A DNA stretch of 7,677 bases from Cyanobacteria bacterium UBA11370 (GCA_003486645.1 DNGI01000352.1:1-7677); one strand, 5' to 3'; positions 1-6,012 are shown, counted from the first letter of the stretch. A program made the numbers and translations. Notes: generated from the sequence alone by a model not told the origin.

Positions 1-87
1 ATACTTAGGAAGTATTTCACTAATGGGGACGAAGTTACCTTGGTATATCATGCCGTTGTACCCCTTAGTGAAATACTTCCTAAGTAT
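1..87. repeat. 23-bp perfect inverted repeat with 41-bp spacer (foldback junction)
   Basis: Bases 1-23 are the exact reverse complement of bases 65-87, and the spacer is 24-64. Both arms encode the peptide YLGSISL of the same glycosyltransferase, one on each strand. The left arm plus spacer, read on the plus strand, gives the natural continuation of the gene that is interrupted on the minus strand. This is the structure expected of an inverted template-switch chimera (amplification or assembly artefact) or of a real inverted duplication. A small invertible segment is a less likely alternative. The sequence facts are certain; the cause is not. Confidence 0.9.
2..64 (+). pseudogene. Inverted fragment of the same glycosyltransferase
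   Basis: Reading the plus strand from base 2 gives YLGSISL and then MGTKLPWYIMPLYP. This is the conserved stretch that normally follows YLGSISL in ArnT-type enzymes. The fragment overlaps and opposes the end of the minus-strand gene and has no start codon of its own. It is best seen as the displaced continuation of that gene, not as a separate gene. Confidence 0.8.
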
Positions 88-995
88 CCAACTGTACCAA
101 TCAGTACCAAACTCCCCCAACTTTTACGACGATTTTTCCAGGCTAGAACTAACCCGCCAAACCAAAAGAATAACCACGGTAAACTATATTTAAGTAACTC
201 CCATACATAATACCCCGGAGAGCCACTATTCCCTTCCACAGATTCAGAAACCCGTGCTAATCCTTGAGCCTGAATATGAACTTCCCAAAAGGTTGCTCCA
301 TAATGTTGCCATTGAGCAATATACCAGGCAATAACTGGCGTAGTTCCGAAGAGAATTCCGATCCAAAAATAGCGACTTCTTAACAAGACTAATTGGTTAT
401 CCGCTAAGAGGAATAAAAAAGCGATCGCTCCCAGTAACAGTACCAATATGCCTTTCGTGAAGGCAATTAATCCCAGAGAAATACCAATCCCAACCGCCCA
501 ACGTCGATCCTGACGCGTCTTGAGCAGACATCCGATTAATAATAGGAAAAAAGTAACGACCATCCCATCTAACATTGCCAAACGCCCGTGGCGCACAACA
601 GGTAGAAGGGTTAAGTAAACACTCGCTGCCAATACCGCAGGTAGACGTTGACGAAAAAGTTCTCGTCCTACAAAATAAAGTAAAGGAACACCGCAAGCGG
701 AAGAAAATGCACCGGGTAAACGAGTCGTAAATTCTCCCACACCCCAAAGTTTGTAACTTAGCGCGATTAACCAATCCATCAAAGGGGGTTTTAACAGATA
801 GGGTTTCCCTTGAAGTTTAGGATAAAGCCAATCACCACTACGATAAATTTCTCGAGCGATCAAACCGCGAGTTCCTTCATCCCAGTCTCGTAAGGGTAAG
901 TCTCCTAGAGAAATGAACCACAAAAAGACGGCTAGTAAGAAAAAGCCTAAAAAATACTGGGTTTCTGTTAGTGAGGGATGCAACGTTCTAGCCAA
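48..995 (-). CDS. ArnT/PMT-family (GT-C) glycosyltransferase, 3' end disrupted
   Basis: This is a membrane glycosyltransferase of the dolichyl-phosphate-mannose/ArnT (PMT_2) type. Such enzymes use a polyprenyl-phosphate sugar donor on the outer face of the cytoplasmic membrane; the acceptor cannot be told from sequence. Visible features are a first membrane helix at about residues 13-32, the acidic first-loop motif RDWDE (36-40), the GKPYLLKPPL block (63-72), RLAMLD (138-143) and several further hydrophobic segments (about 120-135, 143-158, 168-198, 208-226, 266-285). The reading frame opens at a TTG (995-993), since an upstream stop leaves no in-frame ATG, so the start is uncertain. Family members usually run to roughly 500 residues or more. 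This product stops at 315, and only residues 1-310 are genuine: the last five (RGTTA) come from inverted sequence. It diverges from ctpA. Confidence 0.85.
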   Translation of the reverse strand: MARTLHPSLTETQYFLGFFLLAVFLWFISLGDLPLRDWDEGTRGLIAREIYRSGDWLYPKLQGKPYLLKPPLMDWLIALSYKLWGVGEFTTRLPGAFSSACGVPLLYFVGRELFRQRLPAVLAASVYLTLLPVVRHGRLAMLDGMVVTFFLLLIGCLLKTRQDRRWAVGIGISLGLIAFTKGILVLLLGAIAFLFLLADNQLVLLRSRYFWIGILFGTTPVIAWYIAQWQHYGATFWEVHIQAQGLARVSESVEGNSGSPGYYVWELLKYSLPWLFFWFGGLVLAWKNRRKSWGSLVLIGTVGYLGSISLRGTTA

Positions 996-1004
996 TTTAC
1001 TGAT

Positions 1005-1035
1005 CTATAACTAATCTTTTTATCTATAGTTATAG
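1005..1035. repeat. 9-bp inverted repeat between divergent genes
   Basis: CTATAACTA (1005-1013) is the exact reverse complement of TAGTTATAG (1027-1035), with a 13-bp AT-rich spacer. It lies centrally in the 89-bp gap between the divergent glycosyltransferase and ctpA starts and overlaps the candidate -10 boxes of both. It could be an operator or a 5' UTR hairpin. Chance is not excluded in such AT-rich DNA. Confidence 0.5.
1025..1030 (+). promoter_or_regulatory. Candidate -10 box for ctpA
   Basis: TATAGT matches five of six bases of the -10 consensus and lies 54 bp upstream of the ctpA ATG. No good -35 element is seen at 16-18 bp, so it would be a weak or activator-dependent promoter. It overlaps the inverted repeat at 1005-1035. 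Confidence 0.25.
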
Positions 1036-1061
1036 GATACACTGGAAAATTAGAGTATCAA
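1034..1061 (-). promoter_or_regulatory. Candidate promoter for the glycosyltransferase gene
   Basis: On the minus strand, TTGATA (1061-1056, one mismatch to the -35 consensus) is followed after 16 bp by TATCCT (1039-1034, four of six -10 bases). This lies 38 bp upstream of the TTG start. It is a prediction from consensus only. Confidence 0.35.
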
Positions 1062-1084
1062 AGCCTAAAGTGAAACTTTGAATC

Positions 1085-2365
1085 ATGCACAAACGAGCAT
1101 TCTGGGTTGGATTGTTACTGATCTGTCAAATTGTTTTTGTGTTTCCTTTGTGGACACCCTCTGCGTTGGCGTTAACAGAAGAGCAAAAACTGTTCTCTGA
1201 AGCGTGGCGGATTGTCTCACAAGCTTATGTTGATGAAAGCTTTAATGATCAAGACTGGTGGATGGTGCGTCAGAAGGCGTTGGAAAAGCGACTGGATAAT
1301 CGGGAAGCAACCTATGCAGCGATTGAAAAAATGTTAGGGAGTTTGGATGATCCGTTTACGCGACTTTTAAAACCGAATCAATATCGGAGTTTAAAGGTTA
1401 ATACATCTGGAGAATTATCGGGAGTTGGGCTACAAATTGCCCTTGATGCGGAAACGGGAGAATTGGAAGTGATTGCACCGATTGCGGGTTCACCTGCTGA
1501 GAAAGCGGGAATTCAACCGCGCGATCGCATCCTAGAAATTGATGGTATTCTGACTTCAGAATTAAGTCTTGATGAAGCTGCGTCTCGAATGCGAGGGGCA
1601 AAAGGTACAACAGTTACTCTCAAAATTCAAGCCAAAGAAGGGGAAGCCAGATCGATTGAGTTGGTGCGCGATCGCATTGCGCTTAACCCAGTCTATGCTA
1701 CGTTAGATTCTCAGTCAAATGGGGTTCCAGTAGGTTACATTCGTTTGACTCAATTCAGTGCTAATGCACCCACTGAAGTTGCTGATGCGATTAGTAAATT
1801 AGAGAACGAAGGCGCTGATGCTTACATTCTAGATCTGCGAAATAATCCCGGTGGTTTGTTGCAAGCAGGCATTGAAATTGCCCGCCTTTGGTTGGATCAA
1901 GGAACTATTGTTTATACTGTAAATCGACAAGGAATGTTGGGGAGTTTTGAAGCCTACAGTTCTGCTCTCACTGAAGATCCTTTGGTAGTTTTAGTGAATC
2001 AGGGAACAGCTAGTGCTAGTGAGATTTTAGCAGGGGCATTGCAGGATAATCGGAGAGGTGAAATCGTTGGCGAGAAAACCTTTGGTAAAGGTTTAATTCA
2101 GTCGTTATTTGATTTATCGGATGGATCGGGATTAGCGGTGACGGTTGCTAAGTACGAAACTCCTAACCATCACGATATTCATAAGTTAGGGATTAAACCG
2201 GACTTAGAAGTGGCGTTAGATCCGATTACAATTGAGCAAGTTGGTACGGCATCAGATAATCAATATCAAGCTGCAATAGCTGCGTTAACCGATAAGTCCG
2301 TACTTGCTAAAGCAATTGTTCAAGACAGTGCAGCAATTGAAGGGAATCAAAACTCTAAAATCTAA
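1085..2365 (+). CDS. ctpA: Carboxyl-terminal processing protease CtpA (S41A), D1 maturation
   Basis: CtpA is a serine endoprotease that removes the C-terminal extension of the photosystem II D1 precursor in the thylakoid lumen, a step needed for manganese-cluster assembly. The N-terminus is a signal peptide with a hydrophobic core and likely cleavage after SALA (residue 29). Helical residues follow, then a PDZ domain at about 105-185 (GELSGVGLQI, AGSPAEKAGIQPRDRI), then the S41 catalytic domain. The predicted nucleophile is Ser310 in GTASASEILAG, with Glu313 nearby and Lys335 in GEKTFGKG. The VNRQG, NQGTASASEILAGALQDN and ETPNHHDIHKLGI blocks closely resemble Synechocystis CtpA as I remember it, which favours CtpA over the paralogues CtpB and CtpC. 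At 426 residues it has the usual length. The ATG at 1085 gives a complete signal peptide, though no Shine-Dalgarno sequence is evident. The last residues (NSKI) lie in a heptamer repeat. Confidence 0.93.
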   Translation: MHKRAFWVGLLLICQIVFVFPLWTPSALALTEEQKLFSEAWRIVSQAYVDESFNDQDWWMVRQKALEKRLDNREATYAAIEKMLGSLDDPFTRLLKPNQYRSLKVNTSGELSGVGLQIALDAETGELEVIAPIAGSPAEKAGIQPRDRILEIDGILTSELSLDEAASRMRGAKGTTVTLKIQAKEGEARSIELVRDRIALNPVYATLDSQSNGVPVGYIRLTQFSANAPTEVADAISKLENEGADAYILDLRNNPGGLLQAGIEIARLWLDQGTIVYTVNRQGMLGSFEAYSSALTEDPLVVLVNQGTASASEILAGALQDNRRGEIVGEKTFGKGLIQSLFDLSDGSGLAVTVAKYETPNHHDIHKLGIKPDLEVALDPITIEQVGTASDNQYQAAIAALTDKSVLAKAIVQDSAAIEGNQNSKI

Positions 2366-2367
2366 AA
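2354..2367 (+). repeat. Two TCTAAAA heptamers across the ctpA stop
   Basis: TCTAAAA occurs twice in tandem and encodes the final SKI and the stop of CtpA. The unit is one base away from the TCCAAAA phase of the heptamer array inside trmFO. Two copies alone could be chance; the pattern across the window makes it notable. Confidence 0.4.
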
Positions 2368-2399
2368 GGGATTCATTGAAATAACGGAAAAGTCTTAAG

Positions 2400-2441
2400 A
2401 GCGATCGCCTAATACAAACTAGACTTAGGGAGGCGATCGCT
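2400..2441. repeat. HIP1-containing inverted repeat after ctpA
   Basis: AGCGATCGCCT (2400-2410) and AGGCGATCGCT (2431-2441) form perfect 11-bp arms around a 20-bp loop, each arm carrying one HIP1 octamer. It lies 34 bp past the ctpA stop, between convergent genes. The GC-rich stem could end transcription from either side, but no T-run follows on either strand, so it is not a classical intrinsic terminator. The rest of 2366-2645 shows no gene, RNA or mobile element that I can recognise. Confidence 0.6.
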
Positions 2442-2645
2442 TAAACAATGTTCGTTAAAGTCTAATCCCTTTGACACTTATCATATCGCACCCTGCTCTA
2501 CTCGATCTTGATTGTAATTGATTGGAGCCAGCTCTTCGACTTCTTTGTTAAAACCTTGATTGCAGGAATGAATCTGATTCAGAAGTTAGGGATCTCAATT
2601 GTTTTTCATACTTGTGATTGTTCTAAAGCTTGTCTTCGATTAACG

Positions 2646-2666
2646 ATTAGCTATTAGCCATTAGCC
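2646..2666. repeat. Three ATTAGC(T/C) heptamers over the MBL gene stop codon
   Basis: ATTAGCT, ATTAGCC and ATTAGCC stand in tandem. The minus-strand stop TAA (2663-2661) lies inside the third unit, so the repeat defines the end of the MBL-fold protein. Confidence 0.7.
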
Positions 2667-3485
2667 ACCCTGATCCGTTAAATCAAGTTGAGCTAATCTA
2701 TCATAAGCCCGATCAATAACTCCTTTCCCTCGGAGAAACCCAATATTTGCACCCGGACAAATATAACTCAACGTTTCCGGTGTAAAGCGATTCATTAAAA
2801 ACTGAATACTCTGAATTTGCCTGCGCCAGTGAAATGTTTTCGATGTCCGTAAAGGGACAACTTCTCCCTGTGCATTCGGTAACAAATGACGACCCGAAAA
2901 GAGAATACCTCCCGCAAAATTATAATAAAAACAAGCAGACCCTGGAGAATGACCCGGTGTCCAAAGTGCCTGAGAGTTTGGAGATAAACTAAACTCCTGT
3001 TGAAAGGGAATAACATCTAACCCTGGCAAAAGATAAGCTTCCTGTTCTTGAATCAGAATTTTACATCCCATCGCCTCCTGAATTTCTCGAACTCTACCAA
3101 TACCGCCGCGATGAGTAATAAAAAGTAAAGAAACTCCCCCAACTTGGCGTAAGAATTGCTCATTTGCCTCATTCCACGCCGGACAATCGATCAAAATATT
3201 AACAGAAGCCGTAGGAGATGAAGTTATAACAGTCTCCTCCATCCCCCCATCCCCCCCTCTCCCCTGCTCCCCCTCTCCCCTAACCGCATTTTCTACAATA
3301 AGATAGGCTGTGCCACCTAGAGTATCCCGGTTCGGTGGAAATGCGAAAATAGAATCAAGGACTGGGCGTGGTAGTTTAAGCGCAGTAGGCTGCTGATAGG
3401 ATAGCGGTGTTTGAGGAGGACTAACGTTGTCCTGTTGAGAAGAATCGGGTTGCACAATACTTGTATGCCTGTGATCGTCTGCCAA
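2661..3485 (-). CDS. MBL-fold protein with degenerate metal site
   Basis: The protein has the metallo-beta-lactamase fold order: an entry strand GGTAYLIVEN (57-66), NILIDCPAWNEAN (96-108), LLFITHRGGIGR (120-131), LWTPGHSPGS (174-183), GILFSGRHLL (193-202) and ICPGANIG (242-249). In active members the third block is THxHxDH, the fifth has SGD and the last has PGH. Here only His125 and His179 remain; Gly127, Ile129, Gly130, Arg199 and Ala246 stand where ligands are expected. Hydrolase activity is therefore doubtful and a binding or regulatory role is possible; the substrate is unknown. Residues about 67-90 are a Gly/Glu/Arg-rich insert encoded by a G-rich tract between two core strands. The frame opens at TTG (3485-3483); a GTG at residue 11 is an alternative, and neither has a good ribosome site. 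It is divergent from the site-2 protease gene, 56 bp apart. Confidence 0.75.
   Translation of the reverse strand: MADDHRHTSIVQPDSSQQDNVSPPQTPLSYQQPTALKLPRPVLDSIFAFPPNRDTLGGTAYLIVENAVRGEGEQGRGGDGGMEETVITSSPTASVNILIDCPAWNEANEQFLRQVGGVSLLFITHRGGIGRVREIQEAMGCKILIQEQEAYLLPGLDVIPFQQEFSLSPNSQALWTPGHSPGSACFYYNFAGGILFSGRHLLPNAQGEVVPLRTSKTFHWRRQIQSIQFLMNRFTPETLSYICPGANIGFLRGKGVIDRAYDRLAQLDLTDQGG
3237..3284 (-). repeat. G-rich low-complexity tract inside the MBL gene
   Basis: On the coding (minus) strand this is a nearly pure purine tract made of GGGGAGAG-like units and two GGGGGGAT units. It is read in frame as GEGEQGRGGDGG (70-81). It resembles the intergenic GGGAGAGA and GAGAGGGG arrays elsewhere in the window, so it is probably an inserted or expanded repeat tolerated in a loop. 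Confidence 0.7.
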
Positions 3486-3491
3486 TGCTGC

Positions 3492-3505
3492 TTGACTTGC
3501 GTCAA
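3492..3505. promoter_or_regulatory. TTGAC-N4-GTCAA dyad in a divergent gene gap
   Basis: The 56-bp gap between the MBL and site-2 protease starts contains a perfect 5-bp dyad. Each half resembles a -35 hexamer (TTGACT on plus, TTGACG on minus). No convincing -10 box lies at 16-18 bp on either side, so this may be an operator-like site or chance. Any promoters for the two genes must lie in this gap or inside the neighbouring gene. Confidence 0.25.
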
Positions 3506-3541
3506 CATGAATGCCTTTACACCAATTGTTAGCCGTACATT

Positions 3542-4876
3542 ATGGAACTCTGGTTACTCCTATTTTTAATGGTTTTGCTGACCTACTTCGTTGTCAAGCG
3601 TCGCGTTGCTAGCATAACGCGATCGCAACCCATGACTCAAACCTCAGCACCGACAGAAACGGTTCCACCTGCGGTAGAGAAACCCTCCCTACGTCCGATT
3701 ACCAAACAGGAAGAAACCGATCTAAGAAATTGTTTTCCTTGGGGGGTGTACTATTTACAAAATGTTGAATATCGACCTCAAGCAGTACTATGTCGTGGGA
3801 AACTGCGGACTAATCCCGATACAGCCTATCAAACAGTACGGGAAAATATCGAGGCAGAATTTGGCGATCGCTTCTTTGTGATTTTTCAAGAAAGCTTTAG
3901 TGGTAAACCCTTCTTTGCCCTAGTTCCTAATCCCTATGCTCAAACAAAAGTAGGGGAAAATAGAACTCTGGAGTCTCTCCCTAGAGTGTACCGCGAATCT
4001 CTAACACGACCGGGTTTAGCCTTAGCCTTACTGTTGATTACCTTATTTACTACAACCCTAGTTGGCGCGACTGAAATTGCCGGATTTCCTCTTGAAGAGG
4101 TGCAATCTAATCCAGCACTTTTACTCCAAGGACTCTCCTATGCTGTTGCGCTAATGGGAATTTTAAGCATTCACGAACTGGGTCATTATGTAACGGCTAT
4201 TTATTACAAAATGCGTAGCACTCTGCCCTATTTTATTCCCGTACCTTTTTTCTTAGGGACATTTGGGGCATTTATTCAATTGCGATCGCCTGTCCCCAAC
4301 CGCAAAGCGTTATTTGATGTGGGAATTGCTGGTCCACTGGCGGGTTTAATCGTAACGATCCCTGTCCTACTTTGGGGTCTAACTCAATCCGGTGTGGTTC
4401 CTTTGTCCGAAGAATCAGGATTAGTAAATATTCAATCCCTCGATCCTAGATTTTCCCTCTTATTAGCCCTGTTGAGTAAATGGGCATTAGGTAGTCAATT
4501 AACCCCAGAGATGGCAATTAATTTGCATCCTGTTGCGGTAGCGGGTTATATCGGTTTGATAGTAACCGCGTTTAATTTAATGCCAGTCGGACAATTAGAT
4601 GGGGGTCATATTGTCCATGCGATGTTTGGTCAGAGAATGGGTGCTGGAATTGGTCAAATTACACGACTGCTGATGTTGATACTAGCAATGAAGGAACCAG
4701 ATTTGCTACTATGGGCAATTATTCTGATCTTCATGCCAATTGCTGACGAACCCGCGCTTAATGATGTTTCAGAATTAGATAACTGGCGGGATCTGGGCGG
4801 ATTGTTGGCTCTGGTGATGTTAGTAAGTATTCTTTTACCTCTCCCTGGTACCCTTGCTGCGGTATTAAATGTTTAG
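3542..4876 (+). CDS. Site-2 protease, M50 family, EGY-like
   Basis: This is an intramembrane zinc metalloprotease resembling cyanobacterial and chloroplast EGY proteins; in cyanobacteria such proteases sit in the plasma or thylakoid membrane. An N-terminal hydrophobic helix (3-18) is followed by a polar, Pro/Thr-rich linker and a soluble region (about 55-135). The hydrophobic core starts near 157. The zinc motif is HELGH (211-215, with Glu212 catalytic) at the end of a membrane helix, and the third ligand is Asp353 in NLMPVGQLDGGH (345-356). PYFIPVPFFLGTFGAFI (229-245) and GIAGPLAGL (261-269) are also typical of the EGY branch. At 444 residues it appears complete. The substrate is unknown; many bacterial S2Ps cleave anti-sigma factors or membrane regulators, but nothing here identifies one. 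The ATG at 3542 lacks an obvious ribosome site; it is supported by the first helix and its position in the divergent gap. Confidence 0.9.
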   Translation: MELWLLLFLMVLLTYFVVKRRVASITRSQPMTQTSAPTETVPPAVEKPSLRPITKQEETDLRNCFPWGVYYLQNVEYRPQAVLCRGKLRTNPDTAYQTVRENIEAEFGDRFFVIFQESFSGKPFFALVPNPYAQTKVGENRTLESLPRVYRESLTRPGLALALLLITLFTTTLVGATEIAGFPLEEVQSNPALLLQGLSYAVALMGILSIHELGHYVTAIYYKMRSTLPYFIPVPFFLGTFGAFIQLRSPVPNRKALFDVGIAGPLAGLIVTIPVLLWGLTQSGVVPLSEESGLVNIQSLDPRFSLLLALLSKWALGSQLTPEMAINLHPVAVAGYIGLIVTAFNLMPVGQLDGGHIVHAMFGQRMGAGIGQITRLLMLILAMKEPDLLLWAIILIFMPIADEPALNDVSELDNWRDLGGLLALVMLVSILLPLPGTLAAVLNV

Positions 4877-4890
4877 GTCAACGAGGGGAT

Positions 4891-4922
4891 GGGAGAGAGG
4901 GAGAGAGGGAGAGAGGGAGAGA
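4891..4922. repeat. Four GGGAGAGA octamers after the site-2 protease gene
   Basis: Four perfect tandem copies begin 14 bp after the stop codon, flanked by further G/A-rich sequence (4884-4930). One strand is all purine, a composition able to form triplex (H-DNA) structures in supercoiled DNA. No gene is supported here, although frames stay open across it. Confidence 0.9.
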
Positions 4923-5126
4923 GGGGAAAATTTATAGAATTTTGTATTAATACCAAGTTACGTTCATACGTAGTACTTTCTTGCCCCCTTGTCCCCCTTG
5001 TCTTTCCTAAATCACAACTACAGCTTGTCAATATCACAGCAATCATAGTTAAGCCTATGTACACTAACTTCTGCGCTCGATAGAGGGTATGAGGATGATC
5101 ACAAGCTTCTCTCAGCAAAAGCCTGA

Positions 5127-5226
5127 ACAACACCCCATAGCCGCAATTGGGGAAATAGTCATCTCCCAATCCTCACGATTCCCTAGTTAAACTAGGTATA
5201 AACTACTCTGGGTGTTGTCCTTTTTT
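5127..5226 (+). ncRNA. Candidate structured RNA or long terminator ending in T6
   Basis: ACAACACCC (5127-5135) pairs perfectly with GGGTGTTGT (5210-5218), and TTTTTT follows at 5221-5226. Two further perfect hairpins lie inside: ATTGGG/CCCAAT (5146-5151 with 5165-5170) and CCTAGT/ACTAGG (5182-5187 with 5191-5196, loop TAA). Together they form a three-way junction closed by a 9-bp stem with a U-tail. That fits a small RNA with its own terminator, an attenuator, or the 3' end of the site-2 protease transcript. TGAGGAT (5090-5096) could also pair with ATCCTCA (5169-5175). It does not match tRNA, 6S, SRP, tmRNA or the glutamine riboswitch as I know them. The call rests on predicted pairing only. 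Confidence 0.4.
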
Positions 5227-5271
5227 ATCTACCGATGAATTCCTGACCACCACTCGCTTTCAGCACAGTGC

Positions 5272-5300
5272 TTGAGGCGATATTCAAGAGTGTACATTAT
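5272..5300 (+). promoter_or_regulatory. Candidate promoter for the FHA gene
   Basis: TTGAGG (5272-5277, four of six -35 bases) and CATTAT (5295-5300, four of six -10 bases) are separated by 17 bp. They lie 28 bp upstream of the preferred ATG at 5329 and downstream of the T6 terminator-like element, so the FHA gene could have its own transcript. Confidence 0.3.
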
Positions 5301-5328
5301 TAATAAGAATTACTGCCCCCTTTTGAAA

Positions 5329-5829
5329 ATGCTGGAAACCATAATCTCTCAATCCCCTCAACCTTCACCCAATACTCCACGAATCGGTATAAGTATAAAT
5401 TCTTCAGAGCATTTAGAACCGAATGAAGTTCACTGGTTAGTTGTTGAAGACGATAAGGGACGTAGAGAACTGCCTTTAGGTGGTGAACTTTATTCTATCG
5501 GCAGAGATTCAGATGCGGATATTCGCCTCTTTTCCATGTTTGTTTCTCGCCGACACGCCACATTGGTGCGACGCTATCGAGAAGACGGGAATTATGCCTA
5601 CCAGATTGTTGATGGGGACTTAGAAGGCAATCCTAGTTCTAATGGGATTTCGATTAATGGTCGCAAACTTCAAAGTCACTCTCTCAAACATAAGGATAAG
5701 ATTGTATTTGGTTCCGGGGTGACAGCAACCTATTACCTACTCAAGCGCGATGAGAGGAAAACTGATTCAGGAGATCCCTTTGATATTACTCTGATCGACC
5801 CTGGTATGATTGATGATTTAGAAGAATAA
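5329..5829 (+). CDS. FHA-domain protein
   Basis: This is a small cytoplasmic protein (166 residues from the ATG at 5329) with one forkhead-associated domain, a phosphothreonine-peptide binding module. The domain spans about residues 35-138. Conserved positions are visible: GR at 58-59 (YSIGRDSDADIRL), SRRH at 73-76, SSNG at 103-106, NG at 110-111 and a final strand VTATYYLL. The N-terminal 30 residues are Ser/Pro-rich and probably disordered; the C-terminus is acidic (DPFDITLIDPGMIDDLEE). There is no catalytic domain, so it likely acts as an adaptor in Ser/Thr-kinase signalling, with an unknown partner. A TTG at 5272 in the same frame would add 19 residues, but they look like translated promoter DNA, so I prefer the ATG even though no Shine-Dalgarno sequence precedes it. 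A heptamer array begins two bases after the stop. Confidence 0.85.
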   Translation: MLETIISQSPQPSPNTPRIGISINSSEHLEPNEVHWLVVEDDKGRRELPLGGELYSIGRDSDADIRLFSMFVSRRHATLVRRYREDGNYAYQIVDGDLEGNPSSNGISINGRKLQSHSLKHKDKIVFGSGVTATYYLLKRDERKTDSGDPFDITLIDPGMIDDLEE

Positions 5830-5830
5830 G

Positions 5831-5872
5831 AATGGGGAATGGGGAGTGGGGAGTGGGGAATGGGGAATGGGG
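5831..5872. repeat. Six A(A/G)TGGGG heptamers after the FHA gene
   Basis: Six exact tandem heptamers in the order AA, AA, AG, AG, AA, AA begin two bases past the FHA stop. They resemble the short tandemly repeated repetitive (STRR) heptamers known from filamentous cyanobacteria. I cannot confirm that they belong to a named STRR class. Confidence 0.9.
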
Positions 5873-5952
5873 GCAATATTTGTACTACAGTAAAAATAAA
5901 CTACTAAGCTGCTCTTGCTTTTAAAATTCATAGTATTGAGTTAGGCAACTTT

Positions 5953-5976
5953 CCCCTCTCCCCCTCTCCCCCTCTC
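5953..5976. repeat. Three CCCCTCTC octamers upstream of trmFO
   Basis: Three perfect octamers sit within a pure pyrimidine run (5949-5999, broken only by one A), ending 14 bp before the trmFO ribosome site. The reverse strand, GAGAGGGG, resembles the GA octamers at 4891-4922. If transcribed, it would form a C/U-rich leader just before the Shine-Dalgarno sequence. Confidence 0.85.
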
Positions 5977-6012
5977 ACCCCCTCCTCCTCTCCTCTCAAG
6001 TTTTCTGCAACG

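Larger units (their letters stand above)
4877..5328. other. 452-bp intergenic region before the FHA gene
   Basis: It holds the GA octamers (4891-4922), a 5-bp dyad TACGT-TCAT-ACGTA (4959-4972), a pyrimidine stretch with repeated TTGTCCCCC-like units (about 4980-5005), a structured RNA or terminator candidate (5127-5226) and a possible promoter (5272-5300). Open frames across it are short, with low-complexity products, and I do not accept any as genes. Confidence 0.6.

Noticed and set aside
4889..5083. Small plus-strand open frame beginning in the GA repeat
   Set aside because: The first third is a translated low-complexity repeat and the rest has no recognisable features or ribosome site.
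4873..5169. 98-codon minus-strand open frame opposite the intergenic gap
   Set aside because: It ends in translated GA repeat (Ser/Pro/Leu-rich) and has no ribosome site or family resemblance.
5127..5218. tRNA or tRNA-like gene
   Set aside because: The multi-stem shape suggested it, but there is no T-loop GTTCGA-type sequence, no anticodon arm of normal size and the closing stem is nine pairs.
5272..5328. TTG-initiated extension of the FHA protein by 19 residues
   Set aside because: The added residues resemble no FHA protein and overlap a candidate promoter; the ATG at 5329 is a simpler start.
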